A stretch of 64,000 bases of DNA from contig NC_090759.1 in assembly GCF_036898095.1 (NCBI RefSeq), forward strand, positions 15,482,703 to 15,546,702, written 5' to 3'. Each line of letters opens with the position of its first letter. Position 1 is the first letter of the stretch. A program made the position numbers and the translations under genes. Source of the stretch: Palaemon carinicauda. Lineage: Eukaryota > Arthropoda > Malacostraca > Decapoda > Palaemonidae. Positions 10,087 through 22,712 of the stretch are shown one piece after another. The notes below the pieces were generated by a model. It did no database searches. It worked only from the letters and a program-made list of their open reading frames with translations, and was not told where the DNA came from.

Positions 10087-12130
10087 AAACCAAGGCAATT
10101 CCCCCAATTTTTGGGGGTAGCCGACATCAAACAAATGAAACAAAAAAGGGGACCTCTCCTCTCTATGTTCCTCCCAGCCTGACAAGGGACTCAACCGAGT
10201 TCGGCTGCTACTGCTAGGGTGCCCACAGCCCACCCTCCACCGTTATCCACCACAGATGAAGCTTCATAACGCTAAATCCCCTACTGCTGCTACCTCCGCG
10301 GTCAACCAAGGCACTGGAGGAAGCAGCAGGGCCTACCGGAACTGCATCACAGTCGCTCGCCATTCATTCCTATTTCTAGCACGCTCTCTTGCCTCTCTCA
10401 CATCTATCCTACTATCACCCAGAGCTTCCTTTACTCCATCCATCCACCCAAACCTTGGCCTTCCTCTTGCACTTCTCCCATCAACTCTTGCATTCATCAC
10501 CTTCTCTAGCAGACAGCCATTTTCCATTCTCTCAACATGGCCAAATCACCTCAACCATTCATATCCACTCTAGCTGCTAACTCATTTCTTACACCCGTTC
10601 TCACCCTCACTACTTCGTTCCTAACACTATCTACTCGAGATACACCAGCCATACTCCTTAGACACTTCATCTCAAACACATTCAATTCTGTCTCTCCGTC
10701 ACTTCATTCCCCACAACTCCGATCCATACATCACAGTTGGTACAATCACTTTCACATACAGAATTCTCTTTACATTCATGCCCAACCCTCTATTGTTTAC
10801 TACTGTACTCCCTTAACTGGCCCCAACACTTTGCATCCTTCAATCACTCTCTGATGTACATCTGCTTCCATTCCACCATTTGCTGCAACAACAGACCCCA
10901 AGTACTTAAACTGATCCACCTTCTCAAGTAACTCTCCATTCAACATGACATTCAACCTCGCACCACCTTCATTTCTCGTACATCTCATAACCTTACTCTT
11001 ACCCAAATTAACTGAACTTTCTTCTTTCACACACCCTTCCAAATTCTGTCAGTAATCGGCCAAGCTTCTCTTCTGCGTCCGCAACCATTACAGTATCATC
11101 CGCAAACAACAACTGATTTACCTCCATTCATGGTAATTCTCGTCTACCAGTTTCAATCCCCGTCCAAGCACTCGAGCATTCACCACTACATCAACATAGG
11201 TTTAACAACCTCGGCGACATCACATATCCCTGTCTCAGCCCCTCTCACCGGAAACCAATCGCTCATTTCATTTCCTATCCTAACACATGCTTTACTACCT
11301 TTGTAGAAACTTTTCACTGCTTGCAACAACCTTCCACCAACTCCATATAACCTCATCACATTCCACATTGCTTCCCTATCAACTCTATCATACGCTTTCT
11401 CCAGATTCATAAACGCAACATACACCTCCTTACCTTTTGCTAAATATTTCTCGCATATCTGCTTAACTGTAAAAATCTGATTCATACAACCCCTACCTCT
11501 TTTAAAACCACCCTGTACTTCTAAGATTGCATTCTCTGTTTTATCCTTAATCCTATTAATCACTTTTCCAACAACCATTCAAGTACAGTTACACCCCCTT
11601 CCTTCAACATTTCAGCTCTCACACTATCCATACCAGATGCTTTTCCTACTCTCGTTTCATCTAGTCTAGTGCTGTCCTCACTTCCTCTCTTGTAATCTCT
11701 CTCATTCTTATCTCCCATCACCGGCACCTGAACACCTGCAACAGCAATTATATCTGCCTCCCTATTATCCTCAACATTCAGTAACTTTCAAAATATTCCG
11801 CCCACCTTTTCCTTCCATTTCCATCTTTCACTGTCTCTTCAATTCTTGAACCAGTCTTCCTTACTCTCTTCACTTCTTTCCAAAACTTATTATTCTTTTC
11901 ATTTGAATGACCTAATCCCAGACCACATCTCAGGTCAGCTGCCCTCTTTGCCTCACTTACCTTGCGCTTTACTTCCACATTTTTCTCTCTATATCTTTCA
12001 TACTTCTCTACACTATTACTCTGCAGTCATTCTTCAAAAGCCCTCTTTTTCTCTTCCACTTTTACCTTCACTCCTTCAATCCACAAACGAGCAAAACTGA
12101 TCTATCTAACTCTCAACAGGAGAGTAAAGC
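10087..12130 (-). mobile_element. 5'-truncated, broken LINE (same family as the copy at 56.7 kb)
   Basis: Runs on the minus strand from about 12,130 to 10,087 and carries RT pieces parallel to 56,701-58,428: NNKFWKEVKRVRKTG near 11,870, VAFMNLEKAYDRVDREAMW near 11,400, YLGSVVAANGGMEADV near 10,880 and the C-terminal RGRPRFGWMDGVKEALGD near 10,450. Frameshifts and deletions break the frame. Its end reads EWRATVMQFR then stop, six codons longer than the 56.7-kb copy. The 3' untranslated end shares the tract TTGGGGG before the tail. It sits in an intron of the NuMA-like gene, in the gene's own orientation. Confidence 0.85.
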
Positions 12131-13042
12131 ATAGTATTTCAATAGTACAAAGTGTTTTTTTTTTTTTTTTAAATAAATCTTATTTAAAATTATCCAGTAG
12201 TTTTCTCAAAAACCCACAAATCATAAGTAATCAGTTGCAATCTGAAAGTCCATATACTGTATACAGTACAGTACTATGATTCTTCAATATTGTAGACAGA
12301 AGAAGCAGACTAGCTAAGAGACTGATCACACAAGTGTGAACCCATCAGTAGGTAGCATCTGTCTCATTTTCCACATGTCTGGACAATATACATAGTTGCA
12401 AGAATTGCTTGCTTTTCTTTAGAAGTTTAGGATGCATAATCCTATATTTTTACAGAAATTTTTATTGATAAATCATTGATTATGCGCATGATATGAGTTG
12501 TCAGCTTCCTGTAAGTATTCCAACTTATTTCCCAAAATTTGAGTTGGTGCAACATATTCTTAGGAACTACTTAGCACTAAATGGTATGATCATTGGACTG
12601 ACCTGTTTTGTGTGAAAAGTACTGGTATCACTTGTTTTTTATAACACTTTGTGCTAATTATTCTTGTATTGCCAAGATATCCCTGCAAGTTGTTTTGCTA
12701 CTATAACTAGTATCTATGATGTTTTCTTACTTTTTATCAGAATACACGTCCTGTATCTACACCTATAGTATATTATGTTGTGAATAGAATTTTCTATTGC
12801 AGCTACAGTACTCTAAGGTGTTGATGTACGATAAAATGATTTAAATGAAACTTACCTCACAGTTGAACTTGAAGCATTGAAAGTTACTGATTTTCCAACA
12901 TTTAACAAGAAAAAAAATTTGCCCCTCTCCCACCCATCTCCCTCTTCCTCTCCTTTGTGATAACCAGTTGATCATAAATAGGAGGTGTCACCAAGGGAAC
13001 CCAAACAACCACTCCATGTCTCATCCATGACAATTGCCTGGA
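12131..13042 (-). other. Intron sequence between LINE and minisatellite
   Basis: AT-rich, no coding signal. A T-run of 18 sits at about 12,153-12,170, close to the 5' truncation point of the LINE. Confidence 0.45.
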
Positions 13043-15839
13043 GTGAACTGCAAATAATGAACTTTCCAAGAGATTTTGGAGGACACGGGGAACAAGGATT
13101 AACATGAGCTATGCTACCAAATCTTCAGTAGTGAACTGCAAATAATGAACTTTGCAAGAGATTTTGGAGGACACAGGGAACAAGGATTAACATGGGCTAT
13201 GCTACCAAATCTTCAGTAGTGAACTGCAAATAATGAACTTTGCAAGAGATTTTGGAGGACACAGGGAACAAGGATTAACACGAGCTATGCTACCAAATCT
13301 TCAGTAGTGAACTGCAAATAATGAACTTTGCTAGAGATTTTGGAGGACACAGGGAACAAGGATTAACATGAGCTATGCTACCAAATCTTCAGTAGTGAAC
13401 TGCAAATAATGAACTTTGCTAGAGATTTTGGAGGACACAGGGAACAAGGATTAACATGAGCTATGCTACCAAATCTTCAGTAGTGAACTGCAAATAATGA
13501 ACTTTGCTAGAGATTTTGGAGGACACAGGGAACAAGGATTAACATGAGCTATGCTACCAAATCTTCAGTAGTGAACTGCAAATAATGAACTTTGCTAGAG
13601 ATTTTGGAGGACACAGGGAACAAGGATTAACATGGGCTATGCTACCAAATCTTCAGTAGTGAACTGCAGATAATGAACTTTGCAAGAGATTCTGGAGGAC
13701 ACAGGGAACAAGGATTAACATGGGCTATGCTACCAAATCTTCAGTAGTGAACTGCAAATAATGAACTTTGCTAGAGATTTTGGAGGACACAGGGAACAAG
13801 GATTAACATGGGCTATGCTACCAAATCTTCACTAGTGAACTGCAGATAATGAACTTTGCAAGAGATTCTGGAGGACACAGGGAACAAGGATTAACATGGG
13901 CTATGCTACCAAATCTTCAGTAGTGAACTGCAAATAATGAACTTTGCAAGAGATTTTGGAGGACACAGGGAACAAGGATTAACATGAGCTATGCTACCAA
14001 ATCTTCAGTAGTGAACTGCAAATAATGAACTTTGCTAGAGATTTTGGAGGACACAGGGAACAAGGATTAACATGAGCTATGCTACCAAATCTTCAGTAGT
14101 GAACTGCAAATAATGAACTTTGCTAGAGATTTTGGAGGACACAGGGAACAAGGATTAACATGGGCTATGCTACCAAATCTTCAGTAGTGAACTGCAGATA
14201 ATGAACTTTGCAAGAGATTCTAGAGGACACAGGGAACAAGGATTAACATGAGCTATGCTACCAAATCTTCAGTAGTGAACTGCAAATAATGAACTTTGCT
14301 AGAGATTTTGGAGGACACAGGGAACAAGGATTAACATGAGCTATGCTACCAAATCTTCAGTAGTGAACTGCAGATAATGAACTTTGCAAGAGATTCTAGA
14401 GGACACAGGGAACAAGGATTAACATGGGCTATGCTACCAAATCTTCAGTAGTGAACTGCAAATAATGAACTTTGCTAGAGATTTTGGAGGACACAGGGAA
14501 CAAGGATTAACATGAGCTATGCTACCAAATCTTCAGTAGTGAACTGCAAATAATGAACTTTGCTAGAGATTTTGGAGGACACAGGGAACAAGGATTAACA
14601 TGAGCTATGCTACCAAATCTTCAGTAGTGAACTGCAGATAATGAACTTTGCAAGAGATTCTAGAGGACACAGGGAACAAGGATTAACATGGGCTATGCTA
14701 CCAAATCTTCAGTAGTGAACTGCAAATAATGAACTTTGCTAGAGATTTTGGAGGACACAGGGAACAAGGATTAACATGAGCTATGCTACCAAATCTTCAG
14801 TAGTGAACTGCAAATAATGAACTTTGCTAGAGATTTTGGAGGACACAGGGAACAAGGATTAACATGAGCTATGCTACCAAATCTTCAGTAGTGAACTGCA
14901 AATAATGAACTTTGCTAGAGATTTTGGAGGACACAGGGAACAAGGATTAACATGAGCTATGCTACCAAATCTTCAGTAGTGAACTGCAGATAATGAACTT
15001 TGCAAGAGATTCTGGAGGACACAGGGAACAAGGATTAACATGGGCTATGCTACCAAATCTTCAGTAGTGAACTGCAAATAATGAACTTTGCTAGAGATTT
15101 TGGAGGACACAGGGAACAAGGATTAACATGAGCTATGCTACCAAATCTTCAGTAGTGAACTGCAAATAATGAACTTTGCTAGAGATTTTGGAGGACACAG
15201 GGAACAAGGATTAACATGAGCTATGCTACCAAATCTTCAGTAGTGAACTGCAGATAATGAACTTTGCAAGAGATTCTGGAGGACACAGGGAACAAGGATT
15301 AACATGAGCTATGCTACCAAATCTTCAGTAGTGAACTGCAAATAATGAACTTTGCTAGAGATTTTGGAGGACACAGGGAACAAGGATTAACATGAGCTAT
15401 GCTACCAAATCTTCAGTAGTGAACTGCAGATAATGAACTTTGCAAGAGATTCTGGAGGACACAGGGAACAAGGATTAACATGGGCTATGCTACCAAATCT
15501 TCAGTAGTGAACTGCAAATAATGAACTTTGCTAGAGATTTTGGAGGACACAGGGAACAAGGATTAACATGAGCTATGCTACCAAATCTTCAGTAGTGAAC
15601 TGCAGATAATGAACTTTGCAAGAGATTCTGGAGGACACAGGGAACAAGGATTAACATGGGCTATGCTACCAAATCTTCAGTAGTGAACTGCAGATAATGA
15701 ACTTTGCAAGAGATTCTGGAGGACACAGGGAACAAGGATTAACATGAGCTATGCTACCAAATCTTCAGTAATGAACTGCAAATAATGAACTTTGCAAGAG
15801 ATTTTGGAGGACACATGAGCTATGCTACCAAATCTTCAG
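13043..15839. repeat. 88-bp minisatellite, 31 full units plus a broken 32nd
   Basis: The unit starts GTGAACTGCAAATAATGAAC and repeats every 88 bases: starts at 13043, 13131, 13219 and onward to 15771, which is exactly 31 periods with no net length change. The last unit lacks about 16-19 internal bases. Two unit types alternate: a main type with GCAAATAATG, TTTGCTAGAG and ATTTTGG, and a minor type (about ten units) with the linked set GCAGATAATG, TTTGCAAGAG and ATTCTGG or ATTCTAG. It lies in the intron between the exon at 16,555 and the candidate last exon. Open frames in it are too short to suggest coding. Confidence 0.95.
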
Positions 15840-16554
15840 TTTCGCGGTATGCTTTGAGAACTTTAACTCAAGGTTATGAGACATCAGCGTTCCAGCTATG
15901 TGATGATGCTAAATGCTCACGTTATTTCCCCCCCCCCCCATCAACCCACATCTGTTTAACATGCTACATAAGAATGAACTTTCTACTTTACTCTCAGGAT
16001 ATTTAGCTACTTACTGTAACCCACAGAAACACCCTGAAAACTTGGTTCCATAACTACTCTGTTCTCAAGTGTTTCACTGAATCCATGAAACCTCTCTAAA
16101 GGTTGGGACTCTCTAGTGCTCGATCTACTCCATAAACTGCTATTAACACATTATAACTAATGGGTTTGTGACAAAAAGTTCCGATATTTTATTTGTGTAA
16201 AACAATGATGAAATACTTAAATTTACCTATAGGTCTTGCATGTATAAATGGTAGCTTCTAGCCACTGAGCTTTTGTCTACATTCCAGGACATTTGGTCTG
16301 TAAATGAAGGTTTTACTTGATTGATAGGTTTATACAAAAAACAAGTTGCAAGCGTACAAACCCTAATACTTACAGTTTCTTGAGCACTATAGAATACTTA
16401 TACACTGCATTGTTAACTCATGTACTGAACAATACAGTACTGCATATCTATTTTAGCTAATATTCACAGCATAAGATGAGGGGTAAATTATTACCCAAGT
16501 CAATACAGTATTATGTACATATCTACAACAAAGGAATTACACTGACAAACATAC
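15840..16554 (-). other. Intron or alternative 3' UTR next to the 16.6-kb exon
   Basis: If the donor at 16,554 is not used, the exon frame runs six more codons to a TAA at 16,539-16,537 and this stretch becomes 3' UTR. A minus-strand AATAAA lies at 16,193-16,188, about 345 bases further. Otherwise it is intron. A C-run of ten lies near 15,930. Confidence 0.45.
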
Positions 16555-16833
16555 CTCATGCTCACTGTCCAGCTTTCTCCAAGGAGATTTTCCTCTGCTC
16601 AGTATTTTCTTTATTGACAGAGGTGTTGCTACTTTCTTTCCTCTTGGAGTAATGTTCAGCCCTTTCTTACTGAGGAATGAAACACCCCCAGGGGATAGCG
16701 TGGTGCGCCTCGACTGAGCACCAGAGCTTCTTGTAGAACCACTCAAACTATTACAGAGCGAAGATTCTTTTAGTAATCTTCTCGAGCGGGTAGAAACGGG
16801 AGAACCACGAGATGCAGCAGATTCTGAACTCAC
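16555..16833 (-). CDS. NUMA1: NuMA/Mud-like gene exon: basic Ser/Arg-rich tail with TPRGKK-SILxTPKK-like block
   Basis: Acceptor CCACTGTAG at the 16,834 side and donor GAG|GTATGT at 16,554 enclose 93 codons in phase 0. Residues include SRRLLKESSLCNSLSGSTRS, a LTP/ITPRGKK block (RRTTLSPGGVSFLSKKG, ITPRGKKVATPLSIKKILSR) and GKSPWRKLDSEHE. Vertebrate NuMA has a similar Ser/Arg-rich segment with an SILNTPKKL block behind its nuclear localisation signal. Many S-P and T-P sites suggest mitotic phosphorylation (inference). Read-through of the donor would give an alternative C-terminus (VCLSV, stop). Confidence 0.75.
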
Positions 16834-17474
16834 CTACAGTGGAAAAGCTTTTGTTAAATTTACAACTACTAAACCTATGTGTTACGTTATTTCCAATTTG
16901 GATTAATTCAACATTACAAACTAATACATCTTAACTGACTTTGAAAGCTTAGTAAGCTTTACAAAACAGATTCAGCTGAGCATTGGTATTAAATGTTTTC
17001 TCAGTATCCTTTTTAAAATCTTAAAGAGACACACAACTTCCTTTTAGTCTGACTTAGCTATAAAAGTTTATGTCCACGACATTGAACAAATATTCAAAAG
17101 TCCAAGAAGCATAATTCAACATCATTAATTGAATTGAATTGCATATTTACTAAAAATGTGGTAAACTAAATCTGTGTGCAGTAGACTACTGAATATACTA
17201 CCAATACCAATAAACATAAGTATCAGCATTTGAAACATGTTATCATTGATTAATATCAGTGTTTATGAACTAAAATTACTGTAACTGGCATCATTAAAGT
17301 CCCAGGCCAACTAAAAGCACCCACATTTCAGCAGGACATTATCAAGAAAAAAATTTAGTATACAGTATCTAGAACCAAAACATTTGCTAACAATTCATAC
17401 ATCCACAAAGAAAAAGAAATATGATAGACTATAACACATACATATGCCTTAAACATTAAATAATACAGTACTAG
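16834..17474 (-). other. Intron sequence
   Basis: AT-rich intron of the NuMA-like gene with no recognised element. Confidence 0.5.
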
Positions 17475-18036
17475 GTAGTAGGTTAGTCATAACACCAGCC
17501 ACCCGTTGGGATACTACTGCTGGTGTTATTGGGTCTTTAGACTAGCCAGATAGTTCTACATTAGATCCCTCTCTGTTACAGCTCATTTTTCTTTTGCCTA
17601 CGCATATGCAGAATAGTCTGGCCTATTCTTTACAGAATCTTCTCTTTCCTCATCACCCAGATAACACTACGATAACAAAAATTATTCTTCACTCAAGGGG
17701 TTAACTACTGCACTGCAATTTTTCAGGGGTTACTTTCCACTTGGTAAGGGCAAAAAAAACTCTTTAGCTATGTAAAGTATGTAAAGTAACTCTTCCAGGA
17801 GACGGACAATCAAACCTCTATTCTCCAGTCTTGGATAATGCAAAGCCTCTTTATGATGGGCTTCCACTGTCATGGGTTAGAGTTCTCTTGCTTGAGGGTA
17901 CTCTCAGGCACACTATTCTATCTGCTTCTTTATTTACTTTCCTCACTAGGCTATTTTCCCTGTTAAAGCCCTTGGTCTTATATCATCCTTTCATTCCAAA
18001 CTAGGGCTGTAGCTTAGCTAGTAATAATAATATACA
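17475..18036 (+). mobile_element. Interspersed repeat with TAA-type tail, known from decapod sequence
   Basis: Begins around CCAGCCACCCGTTGGGATAC, passes through GGGTTAGAGTTCTCTTGCTT and GGCTATTTTCCCTGTTAAAG, and ends with GGGCTGTAGCTTAGCTAGTA followed by a short TAATAATAA tail. I recognise this sequence from memory as a very abundant decapod repeat with a (TAA)n end, which suggests a SINE or the 3' end of a LINE. No coding capacity is seen. It lies in an intron, opposite to the gene. Start is approximate. Confidence 0.65.
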
Positions 18037-18421
18037 GAATTATTTGAACAATCCATAGTTACATTTCTTGCCTAAATAATCTTTCACGAATGAAACGAGG
18101 AAACTGGAACAAGAGAAGTTTGACAGCTAAATATGATTAGTTAAATACTTTACAGTAAAGATGAGATTAAAATGCCTTACAGAAAATTACACCCAAGACT
18201 TGAGTTAAGGATTTAGTTGTAGGTTAAATATAGTCAGTCCATGATTCCCCTATGGTATGGTCGTTTGGACTAGTTCATGAAAAATGACAGCTTTTCTAGG
18301 ACCAAAAGGAAATTAGGTATACTTTGTCCTGTAGTTCACTAAAATCTAAAGGCAAGGTCAAATGAAAACCTAACCTTGAGCAGCGGCTAACAAAAGCACA
18401 TAATACTGGAAGTGGAATTAC
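18037..18421 (-). other. Intron sequence
   Basis: Short AT-rich intron remainder between the interspersed repeat and the exon at 18,422. Nothing recognised. Confidence 0.45.
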
Positions 18422-18541
18422 CTTGCTTTCTCTGCTGGATGAAGACATTCGTGAAGTGTCACTATCTAAAAGGTTTTCCTTATCAATTTTATGCATGTTT
18501 CTTCTTCCAGGTGTTGGTGGGCCAGGTCGAGAATATGATGT
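18422..18541 (-). CDS. NUMA1: NuMA/Mud-like gene exon: PGPPTPGRR block
   Basis: Acceptor CTTCCTAACAG and donor AAG|GTAATT bound exactly 40 codons in phase 0. The residues include SRPGPPTPGRRN and KIDKENLLDSDTSRMSSSS. Vertebrate NuMA has a PRPMTPRDR segment at the matching place after its nuclear localisation signal. The TP dipeptide is a possible mitotic kinase site (inference). Too short to be recognised alone; supported by phase, splice sites and order. Confidence 0.7.
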
Positions 18542-19269
18542 CTGTTAGGAAGATTACAGTACAATTGTTAACATTCAAAAACCCTTTACTATTCTAAATA
18601 AAAAACTTTTTCCACACTATTCATTTATAAAAATGAAAACTTTTGCATCATTTATTCCTAGTTAAGTCAAGTTAAAAATAATCATTCATTAATCCTATAT
18701 TTCATAACCATCGCAAATCAATTAATAATTTTCTAATTACAGTAATCATGTTCCTTTGTCAAACTATTTCAAATATAGCTGTCCAAAAATTGTTATAACA
18801 TATTCTTAGGAATAGTAGAAATGTAGTAAATTTGCCTAATTTATTATATATAATACCCTCAGTCATTAAAATATGAGATTAAATTACAACTAACTCTATC
18901 AAACTATATAACCAACATATGGAAAAGCTAGTGCACATACAACCTACAGCTAATACCTTAACACAGGATGTTACATTTTGATGCCAAGTTTCTTTGTCTT
19001 CAAAATTTTCTTAAGTTGCATTGCATCTTATAGTAATCACCCTACACATGCATGTGATCCTGCTATATTTGAATGTACAATCAGAATAGACCTAGTCATG
19101 TGCTTTAAGATTGAACATTTAAAAAACAAAGACAATAAAATAGCGGCAATATAACTCAAAGTAATTTCTGCATGTATGGATGCACAAAAATATTCCCCTG
19201 TAAATACTAATTGAAACTTTTAAAGTACAAACTTAAAATAAAGTTGGTATATCAAGTAAATTAACTCCT
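18542..19269 (-). other. Intron sequence
   Basis: AT-rich, no recognised element. The boundary to the LINE relic at about 19,270 is approximate. Confidence 0.4.
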
Positions 19270-20560
19270 CTTCTGAATTCATATCTAGCCTGTTATCACA
19301 TGAAAACTATTTCATTCTTGAATGTCTTCATCCCTTAATTTCACATCTACTATTTTCTAACTAAATGTTCTGCATCCCTTCTTATATGTTTAAAACACCC
19401 CAATCTTACATCAATTTTCCAGCTGCTGGAGACCACATCTCCCATCCACTTTCTCATCTAAATGACCTTAACTAAACAATGACACAATGTTCAGAATTCT
19501 GTGGATGCAATTTCTAAGGCTCCTTTTTCTTTGCCATTGCCCATAATTCTGTTACACATAGTAGAATACACAAGTTTCCAAAATGATTTTCCTCTTCATC
19601 CAGGCAGTACTTTTTCTCTCAACACCTGTTTCACAGTGCAGCAACCCCTTATGTTAACAGAAAATGTTCTACCTGCCCTTCCACCACAGGAAGCTCAGCA
19701 TCCTGATCTTTCCCATTTGCTCTTCTTTTACATTTAAGCCATCAAAACTATCTTATTCTATGCATGTTTTACAATCTCAAAGTGTATCTTTGCAACACCA
19801 TCTATTACATAAAGTACACAATACCAAGTTCAATCCATACCAGCCTCATGGTAACTTTCCTGACTACTTATTCCTCTCCAGTTACTATGCATTATTTTAG
19901 TGTTTCTTACAATGATTTCCAGTCCTTACATTCCATTCTCCTACCTTTCAACAATCGTAAAATATTCTCTTATGGTTCTCAAATTAACACTAGATCATCT
20001 GCATGTGGCAGCTCAAAGTGAACTCGCTTTTTTACACTCAATTGTAGCTTCCTCCATTATTATGAAAATCGGTTTAGGACTATCTCCATGGACATCAAAA
20101 TAATTCTCAAATTTTAATACACCTGCCAATAACATGAATCTAGATGTTATATTATGTAAAAAATCATCTCCAGCTGGATGAATCTTTTCAAAACCCAAGT
20201 TTTGTACTGGCCATCTAATAGTTTGCCTAGTACTCTATCAACTGCTTCTGCATGATCTTCAAATACATGATAAAATCTCTTCTTCCTTAAATAGTAGTTT
20301 ACTCAAGTTCTCATTATATAGATGTCCTCTCTTCTTAACCTCTCTGGCACAAAACTAGGCCAATAATTATCAATTTCAAATATTTTTCTCATCATTTCTT
20401 GCATTTCCATGCCCAATTTCTTTACAGCATGTTCATGGAGTTGAATTTGCAATTAATTTGCCTCTGTCACATCTCAGATCTTCAACTAACCATTTTTAAT
20501 GATTTTCCAAAACATTAAAATTATTCTTTTGCCTGAATGCTAAAGCAACATCATTCCTCT
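19270..20560 (-). pseudogene. Heavily decayed LINE reverse transcriptase
   Basis: With several frameshifts the minus strand still shows, in order, a FYHVFEDHAEAVDRVLGK-like piece (compare FxxxFVDLEKAFDRVPR, RT motif A) near 20,250, FDVHGDSPKPIFIIMEEA (compare GVxQGSVLSPLLFIIVxEA) near 20,060, LPHADDLVLI (the ADD box) near 19,990, and a Cys-containing GLNLVLCTLCNRWC piece near 19,815. That last part resembles the Cys-rich region seen after RT in some CR1/L2-like LINEs. It sits in an intron in the gene's orientation. Clade assignment is tentative. Confidence 0.6.
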
Positions 20561-22544
20561 ATGGCTTCCACTGTCAGCGTCATCATTTTTTTCATCTATT
20601 CTAGTCAGATTAGCTCACTGCTTCAAGTATTTGTTATTTTGGATTGTCCAATAGGTTCTCCACTTCTAATTATAATTGCTCTATCATCCCGTTTATTATA
20701 TCTAGATCTACTTAAAATCAATTTTCTACATACAGAGCTTTTTCATAAGTCTCTCTTATTTAACTTTCTTTTCAGCTTAATTTCTCTATTTTCATCCTTT
20801 AGTTACTGTATCACTTTCACAGCTTTCTTCTCTCGTTTTGCTATTCTGAACATTTTTCTCCTGGTTTAGAGATTCAAACTCCTCTGCTTTGCTTTTTCTT
20901 TTGGCCTTTTAATCTCCCAATAAGTTTCTTTATCTTTGAGTGAAACAATTAATTTCCAACATGCCAATCAATTTTCACAACTCTTGTTTCCAACATAACA
21001 ACTAAACCTACAAAATTACCATGACAGGTCTAACACACTACACTACCATAGCAGTATTGTAAAACTATAACATTTCCTTTTCCCAATACAGTATATTCAT
21101 GCAAATATATACAATTTTGAGCACATGAAGCTGGTTGAGACTAAGTTTGTTTGCATGCACTTTTCATAACTGAAATTGAAAACTTGAAAAAGACAATGCT
21201 TAACTTACAACTTTCATGAAATATTGTATTACATGTCTAAACATGACATATAAAATGTACTACGACTAAAAATATATGCCAAGATAAAGAATTTTCTAAA
21301 ATAATAGTACTGTGTATCCAAGCTTCAAATCACTACTTAGGCTGTCAAATAAAGAATGATGGTTAAACTATTTGATGTATATTGTTAAGAGGTTATTTTA
21401 CTATCATTTATGAACTACCAAACAAAATACTGAAAAAAAGTATTATTAAAAAAATGAGCTACTGTTTCGTTGAAATAAAACACTTGTAAGTTTAATGTTT
21501 GCTTCTCAAATTTCTTAAAAAGTTCACTTAGAAATAGCAACTATAAGTATTATAAATCAAATAAATACATTTGGTTTTTTTACTATAAAAATAAAAAAAA
21601 ATAAAAAAAAACATTTCTTAAGAGCTCCAGTTTCTGTATATCGTCTTTAAGGCATAAAACCAAGTGTCTACTGATATTGGGTGACTAAGTTAAAAGTCAG
21701 TCCATTTGTTATTTTTCCACATCCAGAATACCAGGAGGTTTGCATGCTAATGCAAAAGCAGTAGTTCCATAGTAAAGTTTTTTATTTATAGTAAAACATT
21801 AACAAAAATTTAATTTCAGAAAATGTAGAGTTCTTTGCTTTATCGCTTTTTAAAATTGCATTTTTGAAGGTTATCATGAAAATATTAAAAACACAACTGA
21901 AAGTCAAGAAAAAACATAAAAATGGTGTACTCTACATTGGAAAAAAAATACTGTTATTTAAAAAAATCAGAGAAAGTAACAAGAACATAATTCAAAGAAT
22001 TTCTTTTAATTGATCAATCAAAGGAATAGTTTTTAACCTTCCAGTTACTTTCTCTTAAAATTTTATCGTCTTACAGGCTGTAAGACACTAAAGAAAAATT
22101 CACATTTTTAGTTAAAAACTTAAAAAAAAAAGATCATACAAAATCAAAAGTTCTAGTTTATATATATTTTACGGCAAAGTTCTACCTAATTTCAGTACAT
22201 CATTCATTTTTTTGTTATTAGATTCCCTTAAAGCAAATAAAGAGAACTTTCACTGTAGTATTTTTCATGGCACTCTTAAGACAATGTCTTGAAAATAAAT
22301 ACAAGATACTGTAAAAGTATAAAAAATATAGTATTCGAGGTAAAAAGAAAAAATATCACAGTATACAGATGGGCATAGCAGCAAGAACAATCTCAAGATG
22401 ATTCCAAAAAATGAAAACTCAAGTTTCATTGAGATGAATGCATTTACCCTATCATGCTTTTCCTAGCATTTAAAATGTTTGTCATTATTTCTAATTGGCT
22501 CAACGAGCATTATAATACGAATATGGTATATTCTTATTCCTTAC
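20561..22544 (-). other. Intron sequence, AT-rich
   Basis: Long intron stretch with A-rich runs (for example 21,594-21,611) and no convincing coding or repeat family. Confidence 0.45.
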
Positions 22545-22712
22545 AGACAGCCTTTTATTCTTCTTCCCTCCAACGGAGTCAAGTGAAACTTCAGAATTGG
22601 TTGAATCAGACAGAGACTTTCGCTTGCGGAGGTTAAAGGCAGGAGAATCCAGCTGCATGTTTCCTGTTGCTTCGGTCAAATTTAAAAGGTTTTCGTCAAC
22701 AGCACATCCAGC
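22545..22712 (-). CDS. NUMA1: NuMA/Mud-like gene exon: basic nuclear-localisation-like segment
   Basis: Acceptor GCATCTTCTCAG and donor TCT|GTAAGG enclose 56 codons in phase 0. The exon carries FNLRKRKSLSDSTNSEVS and GGKKNKRLS, two basic clusters separated by ~20 residues. Vertebrate NuMA has QRKRVSLEP...ESKK at this position, its nuclear localisation signal. By analogy this exon would keep the protein in the interphase nucleus and away from the cortex (family knowledge). Predicted identity rests on order with the neighbouring exons. Confidence 0.78.

Noticed and set aside
10256..12279. Plus-strand ORFs over the 10-12 kb LINE
   Set aside because: Antisense of the LINE reverse transcriptase.
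13043..15839. CRISPR-like array
   Set aside because: Direct head-to-tail units without unique spacers, in a spliced-gene intron; a minisatellite.
15785..16006. ORF starting in the last minisatellite unit
   Set aside because: No domain, chance frame across the array border.
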